64,000 bases of DNA from Peredibacter starrii (GTDB taxonomy: Bacteria > Bdellovibrionota > Bacteriovoracia > Bacteriovoracales > Bacteriovoracaceae): the NCBI RefSeq assembly GCF_034259205.1, contig NZ_CP139487.1, forward strand, positions 1,612,001 to 1,676,000, read 5' to 3'. The notes beneath the pieces were generated by a model that was given only the letters and a program-made list of their open reading frames with translations, was not told the origin of the DNA and made no database searches. Each line of letters begins with the position of its first letter. The first letter of the stretch is position 1. A program made the translations under genes and the position numbers. Shown here one piece after another: positions 49,594 through 59,200 of this stretch.

Positions 49594-50084
49594 TTTGTTG
49601 ATGCCGGCATACGAGTTGGTTGATCGTTATTAAACTTAAATTTCGAAAAGTATTTATGCTCTTTTGGAAGATATTTGATTTTCATACCTACTGAAAGACC
49701 ATTATCCAGTACTTCCTGGTTCCAGCCTTTAAGGTATTTCCACATGCGTTTATCACCATAAATCTTTGTGGCGATAGCACCAAGGCTTTCTTTGTTTTTC
49801 ACAGTGTGAAACTTATAAGGACCGGCAAGAGTTTGAAGAAACTTGCTCTTCTTGTTCTCATTCAGCGCTTCGATTTTTTTCTCATTATCATAAACTGTAT
49901 GAGCACTCATTCCACTGGTCTGAGCGATCTGTCTATCAAGCTCTTTTTGAATAGGGCTCTCAAGCTCAATGATTTGAGTTCCATCGTTTTCTACATTCGT
50001 ACTGACGACTTTAGGTGCTGGTTTAAAGACCGCACACGAGCAGAAAAATGACATTAAAAATAAAAGTGAAAGTTTAGATTTCAT
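49590..50084 (-). CDS. LysM lipoprotein
   Basis: The 164-residue protein has a lipobox signal (MSFFCSCAVFK) and a C-terminal LysM domain (YKFHTVKNKESLGAIATKIYGDKRMWKYLKGWN, then GMKIKYLP) that binds peptidoglycan. It is expected to be tethered to a membrane and to touch the cell wall. It sits in the FecR-LysM-receiver operon and may act as the wall sensor or anchor. The stop overlaps the receiver-like gene. Confidence 0.82.
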   Translation of the reverse strand: MKSKLSLLFLMSFFCSCAVFKPAPKVVSTNVENDGTQIIELESPIQKELDRQIAQTSGMSAHTVYDNEKKIEALNENKKSKFLQTLAGPYKFHTVKNKESLGAIATKIYGDKRMWKYLKGWNQEVLDNGLSVGMKIKYLPKEHKYFSKFKFNNDQPTRMPASTK

Positions 50085-50148
50085 GGGCCAACTCCGCCTT
50101 TTTTTGGCTTATCGGAAGCTGGCCCGTAAAAGTTGAATTTTTCAGGAA

Positions 50149-51183
50149 TTAGAAAAGAATGTAACCGAAACCGATACCTAATCTCAGGGCCTTAAGCTCA
50201 GAAGGACCGTCCATCACGTGATATTTAAAGAGTGTGTGAAGGTAGAGCCTTTCAGTAAACTTTTTGTTCACATACCAAAGAATCTTATAGCCCGTATAGT
50301 CCTCTTTGTTCTCAATCCCTTTAGAGTTAGGGTCGTTCTTAGACATAATACTGTGTGAGAAAGAAAGCTTCGTGAAGAACGGGGTCTTGAACACATGTAT
50401 TAGCTTTGAGAAACCTACTGTTCCGTAAAGCACAGTGTTTGAATCTAATAGGATCGTACGGTCCTGCTGAATTCCACCCATATTGAATGTCGAGAAACGC
50501 TCATAATCAATCCCGAAGTAACCAGTAAAATTCTGTTTTACGAAACGGTATTCAGGATAAAACGTAAGACCTAGTTCAGGATCAACTTTTACGTTTTTAT
50601 CATCGAGGTTGTTGGCAGATGCGAGTAGGTAAGAAGCATAAGCACTTGCCTGAAATGACCATAGAGATTGTTTTGGATAGTATGAACCTGAAAGACCAAG
50701 CGTGATCGGGCTGTTTTGGTAGAACTCTACTTCAGCAGTGGCAGGATCTTTTTGAGTGAACTTACCATAAGAGGCCATGTAGAAGATAGAAGCTTTGAGA
50801 CCTTCAGGAAGGAAACCCGGGCCAGAGTTCTCTGTTTCGTTCTGAGATGCGGCCTTTTTTAGGTTTGCTTTCATACTATCGATGTACGCCTGGTACTTCG
50901 ACATATCCAGGTATTCATACTGAATATAAAGATCAATCATCGACCCCGGTTCAAGTTTGTTCCAGTCTTTTACTTCTGGATTTCCCTTGAAGGTTCTTTG
51001 AGTCATGGGAGTCTGTTTGGTGATGATACTGTTAGGATAAACAAAGCGTTTGTAGATTTTGGCCAGCGTATCGTTTTGTTCAACGAGGTACCTGAGCTTG
51101 TACATTTTTTTTGCTTGTTCTTCCTGACCGATAGCGAGGGTCGAAAGCAAGAGCGCGAACGTTAACAACAAGAACTGCTTCAT
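50149..51183 (-). CDS. LysM-containing outer-membrane barrel protein
   Basis: The 344-residue protein has a signal peptide (MKQFLLLTFALLLSTLAIG), a LysM-like segment (YLVEQNDTLAKIYKRFVYPNS), a linker and a C-terminal series of alternating strands ending in IGFGYILF, typical of a beta-barrel. It would link peptidoglycan to the outer membrane. Its start overlaps the FecR gene stop (ATGA), so they are co-translated. It probably works with the FecR and LysM lipoprotein neighbours. Confidence 0.72.
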   Translation of the reverse strand: MKQFLLLTFALLLSTLAIGQEEQAKKMYKLRYLVEQNDTLAKIYKRFVYPNSIITKQTPMTQRTFKGNPEVKDWNKLEPGSMIDLYIQYEYLDMSKYQAYIDSMKANLKKAASQNETENSGPGFLPEGLKASIFYMASYGKFTQKDPATAEVEFYQNSPITLGLSGSYYPKQSLWSFQASAYASYLLASANNLDDKNVKVDPELGLTFYPEYRFVKQNFTGYFGIDYERFSTFNMGGIQQDRTILLDSNTVLYGTVGFSKLIHVFKTPFFTKLSFSHSIMSKNDPNSKGIENKEDYTGYKILWYVNKKFTERLYLHTLFKYHVMDGPSELKALRLGIGFGYILF

Positions 51184-53087
51184 AGATCCACCATTGGAGA
51201 AATAGGGAAGATTAGCTCTCCCGTTTGAGAATATTCTGATTCTTGACCCCAAACATCCTGAACTTTCACGCGATAGTAGTATTTACCAGAGCGGTTACTG
51301 ATCCAGTTCACTGTCGTGCCTTTCACTGCTTGCTTGAAAACAGGTTTCTTTAAAGCAGCATCAGAAAACACTTCAAGAGTGTAGTTCTTGGCATTTTTAT
51401 AAGGAACAAGCTTAATCACGTGATTAGGCTTACCGTTTACTTCCTCATATTCAATGATCTGTTGGGCGATAATTTCAGGCGAAGTCACCTTAGGAAGTGT
51501 TACTTCAAGTGGAACTGAAGCAGATGGAGTGAGGAACTCAGCAGAATCTTCTTTAGGAAGAACTCGCCAGAAGTAGTTACCCACATTCGGAAGATTAAAA
51601 ATTTCAGCGTTGGCCGGAGTGTTCTTTTCGACAATTAGTTTCTGGAAATTCGGGTCTTTTGCGACCTGAACTTTTACTTCTCTTACACCCTGAGGCTTGA
51701 TCCAGGAAAGAGTCGCCTGCTTACCTTCAGTTGAGATTTCCTGGCGTTTCTCATAGTTCTTAGAAACTTGAGCGACCGGAGTTGTCACAACCATTTTGGC
51801 GGGAGGAGAAACAAGAGGAGGGTTGTCCGAACTCTTGGCACGCACGTAGTACACGCCCGGCTTTTCCATCACGATGGCCTTCTTACCTTGTTCGGCCGGA
51901 ACTTTCTTCACAATAGTAGAGAAGTCTTGCTCAGGACTTACTTCAAATACAACCGGAGAGTTATTAAGCTTGTTCTTCACGGCATAGTCAGCAGGAGATT
52001 TCACAGGCACAGATTGTTTCAACTGCTCGGCGGGAATGGAAAGTGCTTCTTCAAGTTTGATGTCGAGTTTCATTTCGTCGCTTGGATATTCTTGTCCACG
52101 TTGAATCAAGGCGACCTGAACACCATAGATACCTTCGTCATTCAGTGGGAATGAGAACTTATTACCTTTAACCATGACTGATTGTTCACCAGTCGGAGTT
52201 TTAAGGATCACACGATAATCAGCAGTTTCTGAACCGGCCCAGGCGATAGGCAGAACTTCACCACGAACATAAGTGCGGTTTGTAGCAACACTTTGAAGCT
52301 GAGGTTTATTATAAGGAGAAACTCGGAAGCTGCTTCGACCTAAAGATTGACCACTTGAACCCGTAAGTTCAAGAGTGTAGCGACCAGGGTTTGGCGTTTT
52401 AATAGTGATGGGTCCATTAAAGCTTTGTGAAGCAACTCTATTACCGTTTGCATCGATAAGAGTCGCAGTACCTGAATCGTTTCTTTTTAATGTGAAGTCG
52501 ATTTCTTTTGTAACATGAGGATCAATAACCGAACCTTGCTTCGGATCATTCAAAATGTTTTGAATTTCAGACTTGGCCACGATGCCGGTCTTCGAACTTA
52601 CGATTTCCTCACCAGACTTCACCTGAACTGACTTACCAGTTTCAACATCAATGATCTTCGCTGGAGCATCACCTTCAACCTTAAGTTGACCTTTTACAAG
52701 TTGAATTTGATATTCATTATTTAAGACTTCAATACGAATGAGAGATTGCGGACCGATGATGAGTTTAGAACCTGATTCAAACTCCACCGTCGCAGAGGCC
52801 TTCTCATCAGTCAGGATTTGATCACCATTAAAGAGAGTGTCTCCTTTAATAGTATCAATCCAGGTAAGAGTTCCGGGAATCTTTCTCTTCGATTCAAACT
52901 CTAGACCCTGAATTTTGGCGACTGGTTCAAGTTGCCTTAGAGGAGGGACTTGAAATGGGTTGTACTTAAACAGCACTACGCCACCTACGATGAGTGACGA
53001 ACCCAAAACTAGAGTAAACCTATCGAAGGAGAAAAAAGATTTCCCCTGTTGATCTTCATCAGTGATATTATAATGTGTATTAATCAT
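51180..53087 (-). CDS. FecR-domain inner-membrane protein
   Basis: The 635-residue protein has one N-terminal membrane helix (about 26-43, VLGSSLIVGGVVLF) and a FecR-type domain at about 70-170 (LTWIDTIKGDTLFNGDQILTDEKASATVEFESGSKLIIGPQS, VKGQLKVEGD). The rest is a row of Ig-like or repeated beta domains in the periplasm (about 190-625). It is divergent from the CheA-like kinase with only 36 nt between start codons, so their expression is linked. It may sense envelope or wall state. The start has no clear ribosome binding site. Confidence 0.75.
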   Translation of the reverse strand: MINTHYNITDEDQQGKSFFSFDRFTLVLGSSLIVGGVVLFKYNPFQVPPLRQLEPVAKIQGLEFESKRKIPGTLTWIDTIKGDTLFNGDQILTDEKASATVEFESGSKLIIGPQSLIRIEVLNNEYQIQLVKGQLKVEGDAPAKIIDVETGKSVQVKSGEEIVSSKTGIVAKSEIQNILNDPKQGSVIDPHVTKEIDFTLKRNDSGTATLIDANGNRVASQSFNGPITIKTPNPGRYTLELTGSSGQSLGRSSFRVSPYNKPQLQSVATNRTYVRGEVLPIAWAGSETADYRVILKTPTGEQSVMVKGNKFSFPLNDEGIYGVQVALIQRGQEYPSDEMKLDIKLEEALSIPAEQLKQSVPVKSPADYAVKNKLNNSPVVFEVSPEQDFSTIVKKVPAEQGKKAIVMEKPGVYYVRAKSSDNPPLVSPPAKMVVTTPVAQVSKNYEKRQEISTEGKQATLSWIKPQGVREVKVQVAKDPNFQKLIVEKNTPANAEIFNLPNVGNYFWRVLPKEDSAEFLTPSASVPLEVTLPKVTSPEIIAQQIIEYEEVNGKPNHVIKLVPYKNAKNYTLEVFSDAALKKPVFKQAVKGTTVNWISNRSGKYYYRVKVQDVWGQESEYSQTGELIFPISPMVDL

Positions 53088-53123
53088 TAATTAATATTCT
53101 ATATCAAATTGAGATTAGAAACT

Positions 53124-55673
53124 ATGGGCGAAAATTTGCAGGCAACAAAAATGAAAGGCATTGGTCTTAAAGCTAAAACCCTACTGGGTCTGTCGGCTTT
53201 GCTTCTGGTGGCGATCGCAGGGATTCTTATCTTCACCAACCTCTTATTAATCAACGATAAGAAGGCCTACGTTTTCGAGAACGTTCTCTCGAACGCAGAG
53301 AAGGTGAGAAACCTCATCAATGAGAACATCTCGAACTCACTCTTTCAGGCCGAATCATTGGCGATGTTATCGCAAAATGAGAATCAGAACCTTAAGGAGT
53401 TAATGGACCGTCAGGAGCTCGTAGACGGCCTCTATTTTAGCTTCACAGGCGATTCCAATCGCAAGACGTTAATGAAGTCAACTTTCCCTAGAAACTCTGA
53501 AAGCTACTTTGACTTTGTTTCCAATTGGATTGAAGACGCGAAGCCAACAAATGTTCTGGGAGTTTCAGTTAAAAAGATCCCAAGTAAGAACACTTTTGAG
53601 CTTAACTACCGTGACGATCAAAAACATCTGGGCCTCCTTATTAATATGGACAATGTTTGGACCCAGATTTCAAACGACTCAGTATTCTCTTATACCGTGG
53701 TTGATAAAAACAGAAAGCCATTGTGGACTTCTGGAGAGAACCTGAATGACTTTCCTTATGAAGAATTAATTCAGGCCAGTGGTGCTTCTACTTCAAAAGA
53801 AGTGACTATTAATGAAGGTAAATACCTGGTGGCCGTATCAAGTCTTCCGAAGCTTGGTATCTACGTTATCAGTTATATCTCAACTGCTAAGGCCTACGCA
53901 GTAGTAGGTGATTTGAGTGTGAAGACCATTTCATTTGGTCTCGTTCTTTTGGGCGTATCTCTTATTCTTGGTCTATGGTTCGCTAAACGCCTGACAGGTC
54001 CAATTGAGGCCTTGATGGAAGGGGCAAACTTCGTGGCAGAAGGAAACTTCGACCATGAAGTGGAAGTAAGGACCCATGATGAACTTGCGGTCCTGGGTGG
54101 TCGTTTCAATTTCATGAGCGGGAAAATCAAAGACCTCTTGGGTGAAAAAGAAATCATCATTGATGAGTTGAAAGAAGCAAACATCAAAATTGAAGACTAC
54201 TTTAAAAACCTAGAGAAGAAAGTAGAAGAGAGAACGCGTGAATTGAAGTCTGCTAACGACTTCATTCAGGCGATGATCGACTCCCTTGACCAAGGTCTAT
54301 TCGTATTCGGTCCGGACCTTAAATGTTCTCCTGTATATACTAAGGCCTGTGAAAACCTATTTAGAAAGTCACCTGCTGGTCTGACTTATAACGAAGTGCT
54401 GGATGTTCCTGCTGATCAAAACGCACGTATTGAGAAATGGGCAAACATCATGTTCTCTGAGAAGCTTCCGTTTGAATCGGCGGCGACTCTGGGTGTGAAT
54501 GAAAAAGTTTATGGCGAAAGCATTGAGAGTGATGATTACTCAATGTTAAAACTTCACTATCATCCGATGAGAGATGAAGAAGAAAAAATCTCAAACGTAG
54601 TGGTGGTAGCAACAGATAAAACCGACGAAATGCGCGCCATCGAAGAGACCAGAAAGAAAGAGCGTTATGTAGAGATGATCTTCAAGATCCTTGCTACCAA
54701 GAAACAATTCATCGAGTTCATTGGCGAAGTTGATAGTTATGTGAAGTCGCTGGATGAAGTGATTGAGGCGCCTCAACCGAGTTATGATCACGCGATGTTA
54801 ATTTACCACTCGTTTAACGGTGGTTTTGGTATGTACGCAGTGGATGCCCTCGTGACTGAGGCACGTAAGTGTGAACAGACCGTGGTTGATATGAAGAAAA
54901 AGGGTGTTCTTGATCACCAACTTCTTATTGATCAAAAAAACGCCTTCAAAGAAAGCTATCATCGCTTCAAGCAAGAGACATTTGATACTCTTGGCTTTAA
55001 CTCGAATACGGTTGAAATTGATCAGGCCATCCTTCTTTATATCAATGACCTTGTTCAACAAACTGATAACCGTGAACTTAAGCATGTCTTCAATGAGAAG
55101 ATCATGAAGGTTCCGGTTGAAGAGTTCTTCGTTCCTTATAAGAAGCTTCTTGAATCACTTGGACCTAAACTTGGTAAAGAGTTCGCTCCATTGGTTGTTC
55201 ATAATGGTGACCTCCGTGTTGATCCGGATTCATACCGTGAGTTCTTTTCGCTTCTGGTACACTTGTTCCGTAACTGTGCCGACCACGGAATTGAAGCGCC
55301 TCATGTTCGTGAAGAGCGCAACAAAACTATGGAAGGAAATATCCAGGTTCACGTGGGTGTTGAAGGTGAGGGATCGCGTCTTAAACTTGTGGTTGAGGAC
55401 GATGGTAATGGTATCGATCCAGCAAGAGTTCGTAAGAAACTTCAAGAAAACAATCCAGACAAGTCTTACACAGATGAAACTGACCAGGACATCATCTACC
55501 ATATTTTTGATCAGGACTTTTCTACGGCCGAGCAGGTCACTACTATCTCAGGCCGTGGTGTAGGAATGAGCGCGATCAAAGACATCGTTGATCGTATGAA
55601 TGGTCAGATTAAATTGGAATCAGAAGTAGGCAAGGGAACCAAATTTATTTTTGACCTGCCGATTTCTTATTAA
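53124..55673 (+). CDS. Membrane CheA-like histidine kinase with HPt domain
   Basis: The 849-residue protein has two membrane helices (about 20-45 and 268-290) around an extracytoplasmic sensor region, a HAMP domain, a coiled coil and a PAS-like domain. After it come an HPt-type stretch (HAMLIYHSFNGGFGMYAVDAL, like the CheA HPt HSxKGG) and a CheA-type ATPase domain (LVHLFRNCADHGIEAPHVREE, VVEDDGNGIDPARV, GRGVGMSAI). It has no CheW-like domain and ends after FDLPISY. The facing operon encodes CheY-like receivers and a FecR/LysM set, so this kinase likely senses the envelope. It overlaps the convergent CheY gene by 29 nt. Confidence 0.85.
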   Translation: MGENLQATKMKGIGLKAKTLLGLSALLLVAIAGILIFTNLLLINDKKAYVFENVLSNAEKVRNLINENISNSLFQAESLAMLSQNENQNLKELMDRQELVDGLYFSFTGDSNRKTLMKSTFPRNSESYFDFVSNWIEDAKPTNVLGVSVKKIPSKNTFELNYRDDQKHLGLLINMDNVWTQISNDSVFSYTVVDKNRKPLWTSGENLNDFPYEELIQASGASTSKEVTINEGKYLVAVSSLPKLGIYVISYISTAKAYAVVGDLSVKTISFGLVLLGVSLILGLWFAKRLTGPIEALMEGANFVAEGNFDHEVEVRTHDELAVLGGRFNFMSGKIKDLLGEKEIIIDELKEANIKIEDYFKNLEKKVEERTRELKSANDFIQAMIDSLDQGLFVFGPDLKCSPVYTKACENLFRKSPAGLTYNEVLDVPADQNARIEKWANIMFSEKLPFESAATLGVNEKVYGESIESDDYSMLKLHYHPMRDEEEKISNVVVVATDKTDEMRAIEETRKKERYVEMIFKILATKKQFIEFIGEVDSYVKSLDEVIEAPQPSYDHAMLIYHSFNGGFGMYAVDALVTEARKCEQTVVDMKKKGVLDHQLLIDQKNAFKESYHRFKQETFDTLGFNSNTVEIDQAILLYINDLVQQTDNRELKHVFNEKIMKVPVEEFFVPYKKLLESLGPKLGKEFAPLVVHNGDLRVDPDSYREFFSLLVHLFRNCADHGIEAPHVREERNKTMEGNIQVHVGVEGEGSRLKLVVEDDGNGIDPARVRKKLQENNPDKSYTDETDQDIIYHIFDQDFSTAEQVTTISGRGVGMSAIKDIVDRMNGQIKLESEVGKGTKFIFDLPISY

Positions 55674-56064
55674 AGACTTCCACAATCTTTGCTTCAATCG
55701 TTTTCGGGGTGAACGGCTTCAGCACATAGCTGCTGGCGCCGGCCTCGACTGCTTCAAGAATGGTGTGCAATTCATTTTCTGATGTCACCATAATCACCGG
55801 AATTGTCTTATAGGCCGCAATTCCTCGAAACTGTCTTAGAAATTCAATCCCGTTACAATTTGGCATGTTGATGTCGGAGAAGACGAGCTCGAAAGGAGCA
55901 CTTCCCGCACATTCGTTGGCTTTCTCGTAACCCTGTTTTCCATCAACGGCCTGGGCGATGTTCGTAAAGCCGAGGGATTTGAGGGCGGCGATGAGAGCAT
56001 CACGAATGGTACTCATGTCATCTAGGATTAAGACTTTTTTGCTCAAAATTTTTGGATCAATCAT
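55645..56064 (-). CDS. CheY-like response regulator
   Basis: The 139-residue receiver has the acidic pair DD15-16 (VLILDDMST), phosphoacceptor D64 (VFSDINMP), a Thr/Ser switch (VMVTSEN) and K (VLKPF). There is no output domain. It overlaps the 3' end of the CheA-like kinase on the other strand by 29 nt, and it is likely a target of that kinase. It is similar to the CheY at 48785-49201. Confidence 0.88.
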   Translation of the reverse strand: MIDPKILSKKVLILDDMSTIRDALIAALKSLGFTNIAQAVDGKQGYEKANECAGSAPFELVFSDINMPNCNGIEFLRQFRGIAAYKTIPVIMVTSENELHTILEAVEAGASSYVLKPFTPKTIEAKIVEVFNKKSAGQK

Positions 56065-56299
56065 GCCCTCCTTATCGGCTCGTCTTTCAAGATAGTTAGA
56101 AAATTTTTAAAAGGTACTGGACTAAATTAATTGTCAAAGAAATCTTAAACTTATGAATTAAGTATTAATACGTAGGGAAGAGGCTGCCGAAATTTTTCTT
56201 AAGTTTTAATAGGTTAGGAGCTTTGTGAAACTTTTATTAATAGTTTCCAGCGAAGTGTTGGAGCGACCTTACCATAGAGAAACAATTTACGAGAGATTG

Positions 56300-59200
56300 A
56301 TGCTCAATAAAAAATTGCACTGGCATTTCATTCTTCCTCAACTAATTTTATTCGCTGCCTGCGATAAGTTAGCTCGTATTGAAGTCTCGAACATTGTTAA
56401 TCCTGATAAAGTAAAACCGACTATCACTTACGTTACGACTGCTCCGGCCGCTTTAAGTGGCGCTCAAGATTTCCCTTTGGAATTTGAAGTGAATGATAAT
56501 CCTGGTGGCTCAGGAGTAAAGTCAGTGTCGCTCCAGTATGCTCCAGACGGAGTGGTGTTCAAAGAGATTGGAACATTCGATGGTGGTCACCGCACGATCA
56601 ATTTTTGTCCACCAAACAAGACTCATTCAAAACCAACTTTTAAAATCATCGCAGAAGATAAAAATAAAAACATCTCTGAACTAAATCTAGGAGATGTGGC
56701 GGGCCAGAATTTTACCCTCACTCCAACTGAACCAGCACTTCCAACAGTTACTTCAAGTAATGGTCTTTCTACCAATTCGGGGAACACAAAATTATTAATT
56801 GATATGTGTCGCCCGACTTCTTGTACTAATGGAGCTCTTTATTACGAAGAGCCGACCAATGAAACTTTTATTGCCATCGGGGGGACACAACCAGGAGCAG
56901 GAGATCCGGCCTGGATTTCTTGTGAAGATGTACTGGATGATGGATATGATCTTCCGCCTTTCACTGGAGACGGAGACTTTACCTACAATGTTTGGGTTAA
57001 AACTGAAGACACTGATACTGACGGTACAACTCCCATCGTAAATGTATCTGATACTTCAACCGCCATCACGATCTTCCGTGATGGAACTCCTCCGGATGCA
57101 AATTTTGTCACTGTCGCAACTGCCATGAACAGTCATAGTGATTTTGCTTTAAGCTTCAATCTTTCTGATGCGACCGCAGGTCTAGGGACTTCAAAAATTT
57201 TCTACTCACCTGACTCTGGTGACCTTGGTGATTATCCCTATGTTGAATTAGGAACAATTGTTGGAGGGACTCCTCAAACAATTAATTTTTGTGTTCCAAA
57301 TAAAACACATCCGAACGGAACATTTAAAATTGAATCAGCGGATTTAACTGGCAATACAACCACAATCACGCGATCTGGTTTTACGATTACTAAAACTGCA
57401 AACCCACTTCTTCCAGCGGTTCTCTCAATGTCGACTGCCGGTCCTTTGAGTGCTGGCTCTTCCAACGTGAGAATTGATGCTTGTAAGCAGCGAGCTTGTT
57501 CCGTGGGTGCTTTCTCATATGAGGCCGCCGATAATAATGTCTTCATTGCGGTGGCGAACTCGCAACCAGGTGCTTCGGATCCAGCTTGGAGAAGTTGTAG
57601 TGACGTCTTAACGAATGGCTATAACTTTACTTTCCCACCACAAGTGGGAGTTGGTGTTTATAACACAAGACTTTGGGTCAAATCAGAAGGGATGGACCTT
57701 GATGGTTCGACTCCGGTAGCGACCGTTTCAACGTCATCAGTCCCTCTGGCGCTTCCTTACGACTATACAGCTCCTTCTTTATCAGGACTTGATTTAGGTA
57801 ATATTGGAAGCAACCGTGATCTTGAGATCATTGGTACAAATATTTTGACTGGTTATTCGCAGGGCTCATTTAGACTTTCGCCCATCTGTCTTGATCCATC
57901 TTCAATTCCGGCGATTCAAACTAATATTGCTGGAACTGTTTCAGTTAGTGCGAACAACTTGACGGTTCTGGGTACGGGAACCACGTTCACTACCGAGTTT
58001 CAACCTTATGACTATACCGAGATCAATGGAGTTTATACTCAGATCAAGAGCATCCAATCTGACACACAAATGACTTTGAATGAGATTGCAGGTAACAACG
58101 CTGCTCTTGTTGGTTCAGGTCTTACTGCTTCAAAACGCATGCTTTCTTACGGTGGTATCAAAGTTACAAAAGGTGAGGTGGGTTCACCTTCGCCAAACGC
58201 CCCGGGATGGCAGGCCTGTGATAGTGTTAACCAATCCATTGTTTATGGAAATCTTGTTAATGGAGTTAACAATCTTCAATTTTGGCTTAAAGATAGATTC
58301 AATAACGTAAGTTCGGCCTTCCTTGCTTACGCCGTTACTTACAATGCTCCTATTCTTTCGGTAGTTGGTGGACCGACAATTTCTACCGATATTGCAGATA
58401 TCACCATCAATGCTTGTGGCGGTGGTACTAAAATTACTCAAGTGCTTTTTAATGAAACAGGTGCACAACCTCTGGCATCGGATTCCAACTGGCAGAATTG
58501 TTCAACTGCGATTGGTGCCTTGAAGTCACCTCAACTTTCTCCGGGTAACCATACTCTCAAGGCCTACTTTAAATATTCAGATAATTTTATCTCTGAGAAT
58601 CCGGTGAACGTGCCGGTGAACTATCTTCCACAAGTGGCCTGGGTAGAATCGCCTCTCACCATTCGTCCGCAAACAACTTATACACTCGCAAGCTGTATTG
58701 GGATTGATGAAGTATTCGTCAATCAAGGTGCGGCTCCGGCGGCAGGTGCCGTGGGATGGCAGCCTTGTAATACTAATCCAGGAGGAGTTTCTTATCTCTT
58801 AGGCACAACCGGCTCTCAGACGGTTAACTTCTGGTACAAAACCGGTGGCGTGGTTTCTGGTGACTTCTCACAAGTGGTTGTGGATTTCTTGCCTCCATAT
58901 GCCTACATCTTTGGTGGCAGTATTGTTAACACTGTTCAACCTCCACTCAGTATCAGCACTTGTGCCGGCATTCCGAAAATTTTTATTAAAACAGATGATG
59001 TCACGGCCCTGCCACCAACTGCAGGTGATTTTACTTCAGGTGGTATAAACTGTTCGACTGCGCTTAATGGGATCACCCCTCCGGCGGTTGTAGGTGAGGG
59101 ACCTCATACCTATGATGTGTGGTTTCAGTTCGCAGATGGCTACATCTTAAATCCTTGGTTCAGTCGTGTAGACATTACTTACGCTGCTCCAGATACGACT

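Noticed and set aside
54798-55563. Overlapping frames on both strands inside the kinase gene
   Set aside because: They lie within the conserved kinase ATPase region and have shadow-like composition, so they are not separate genes.
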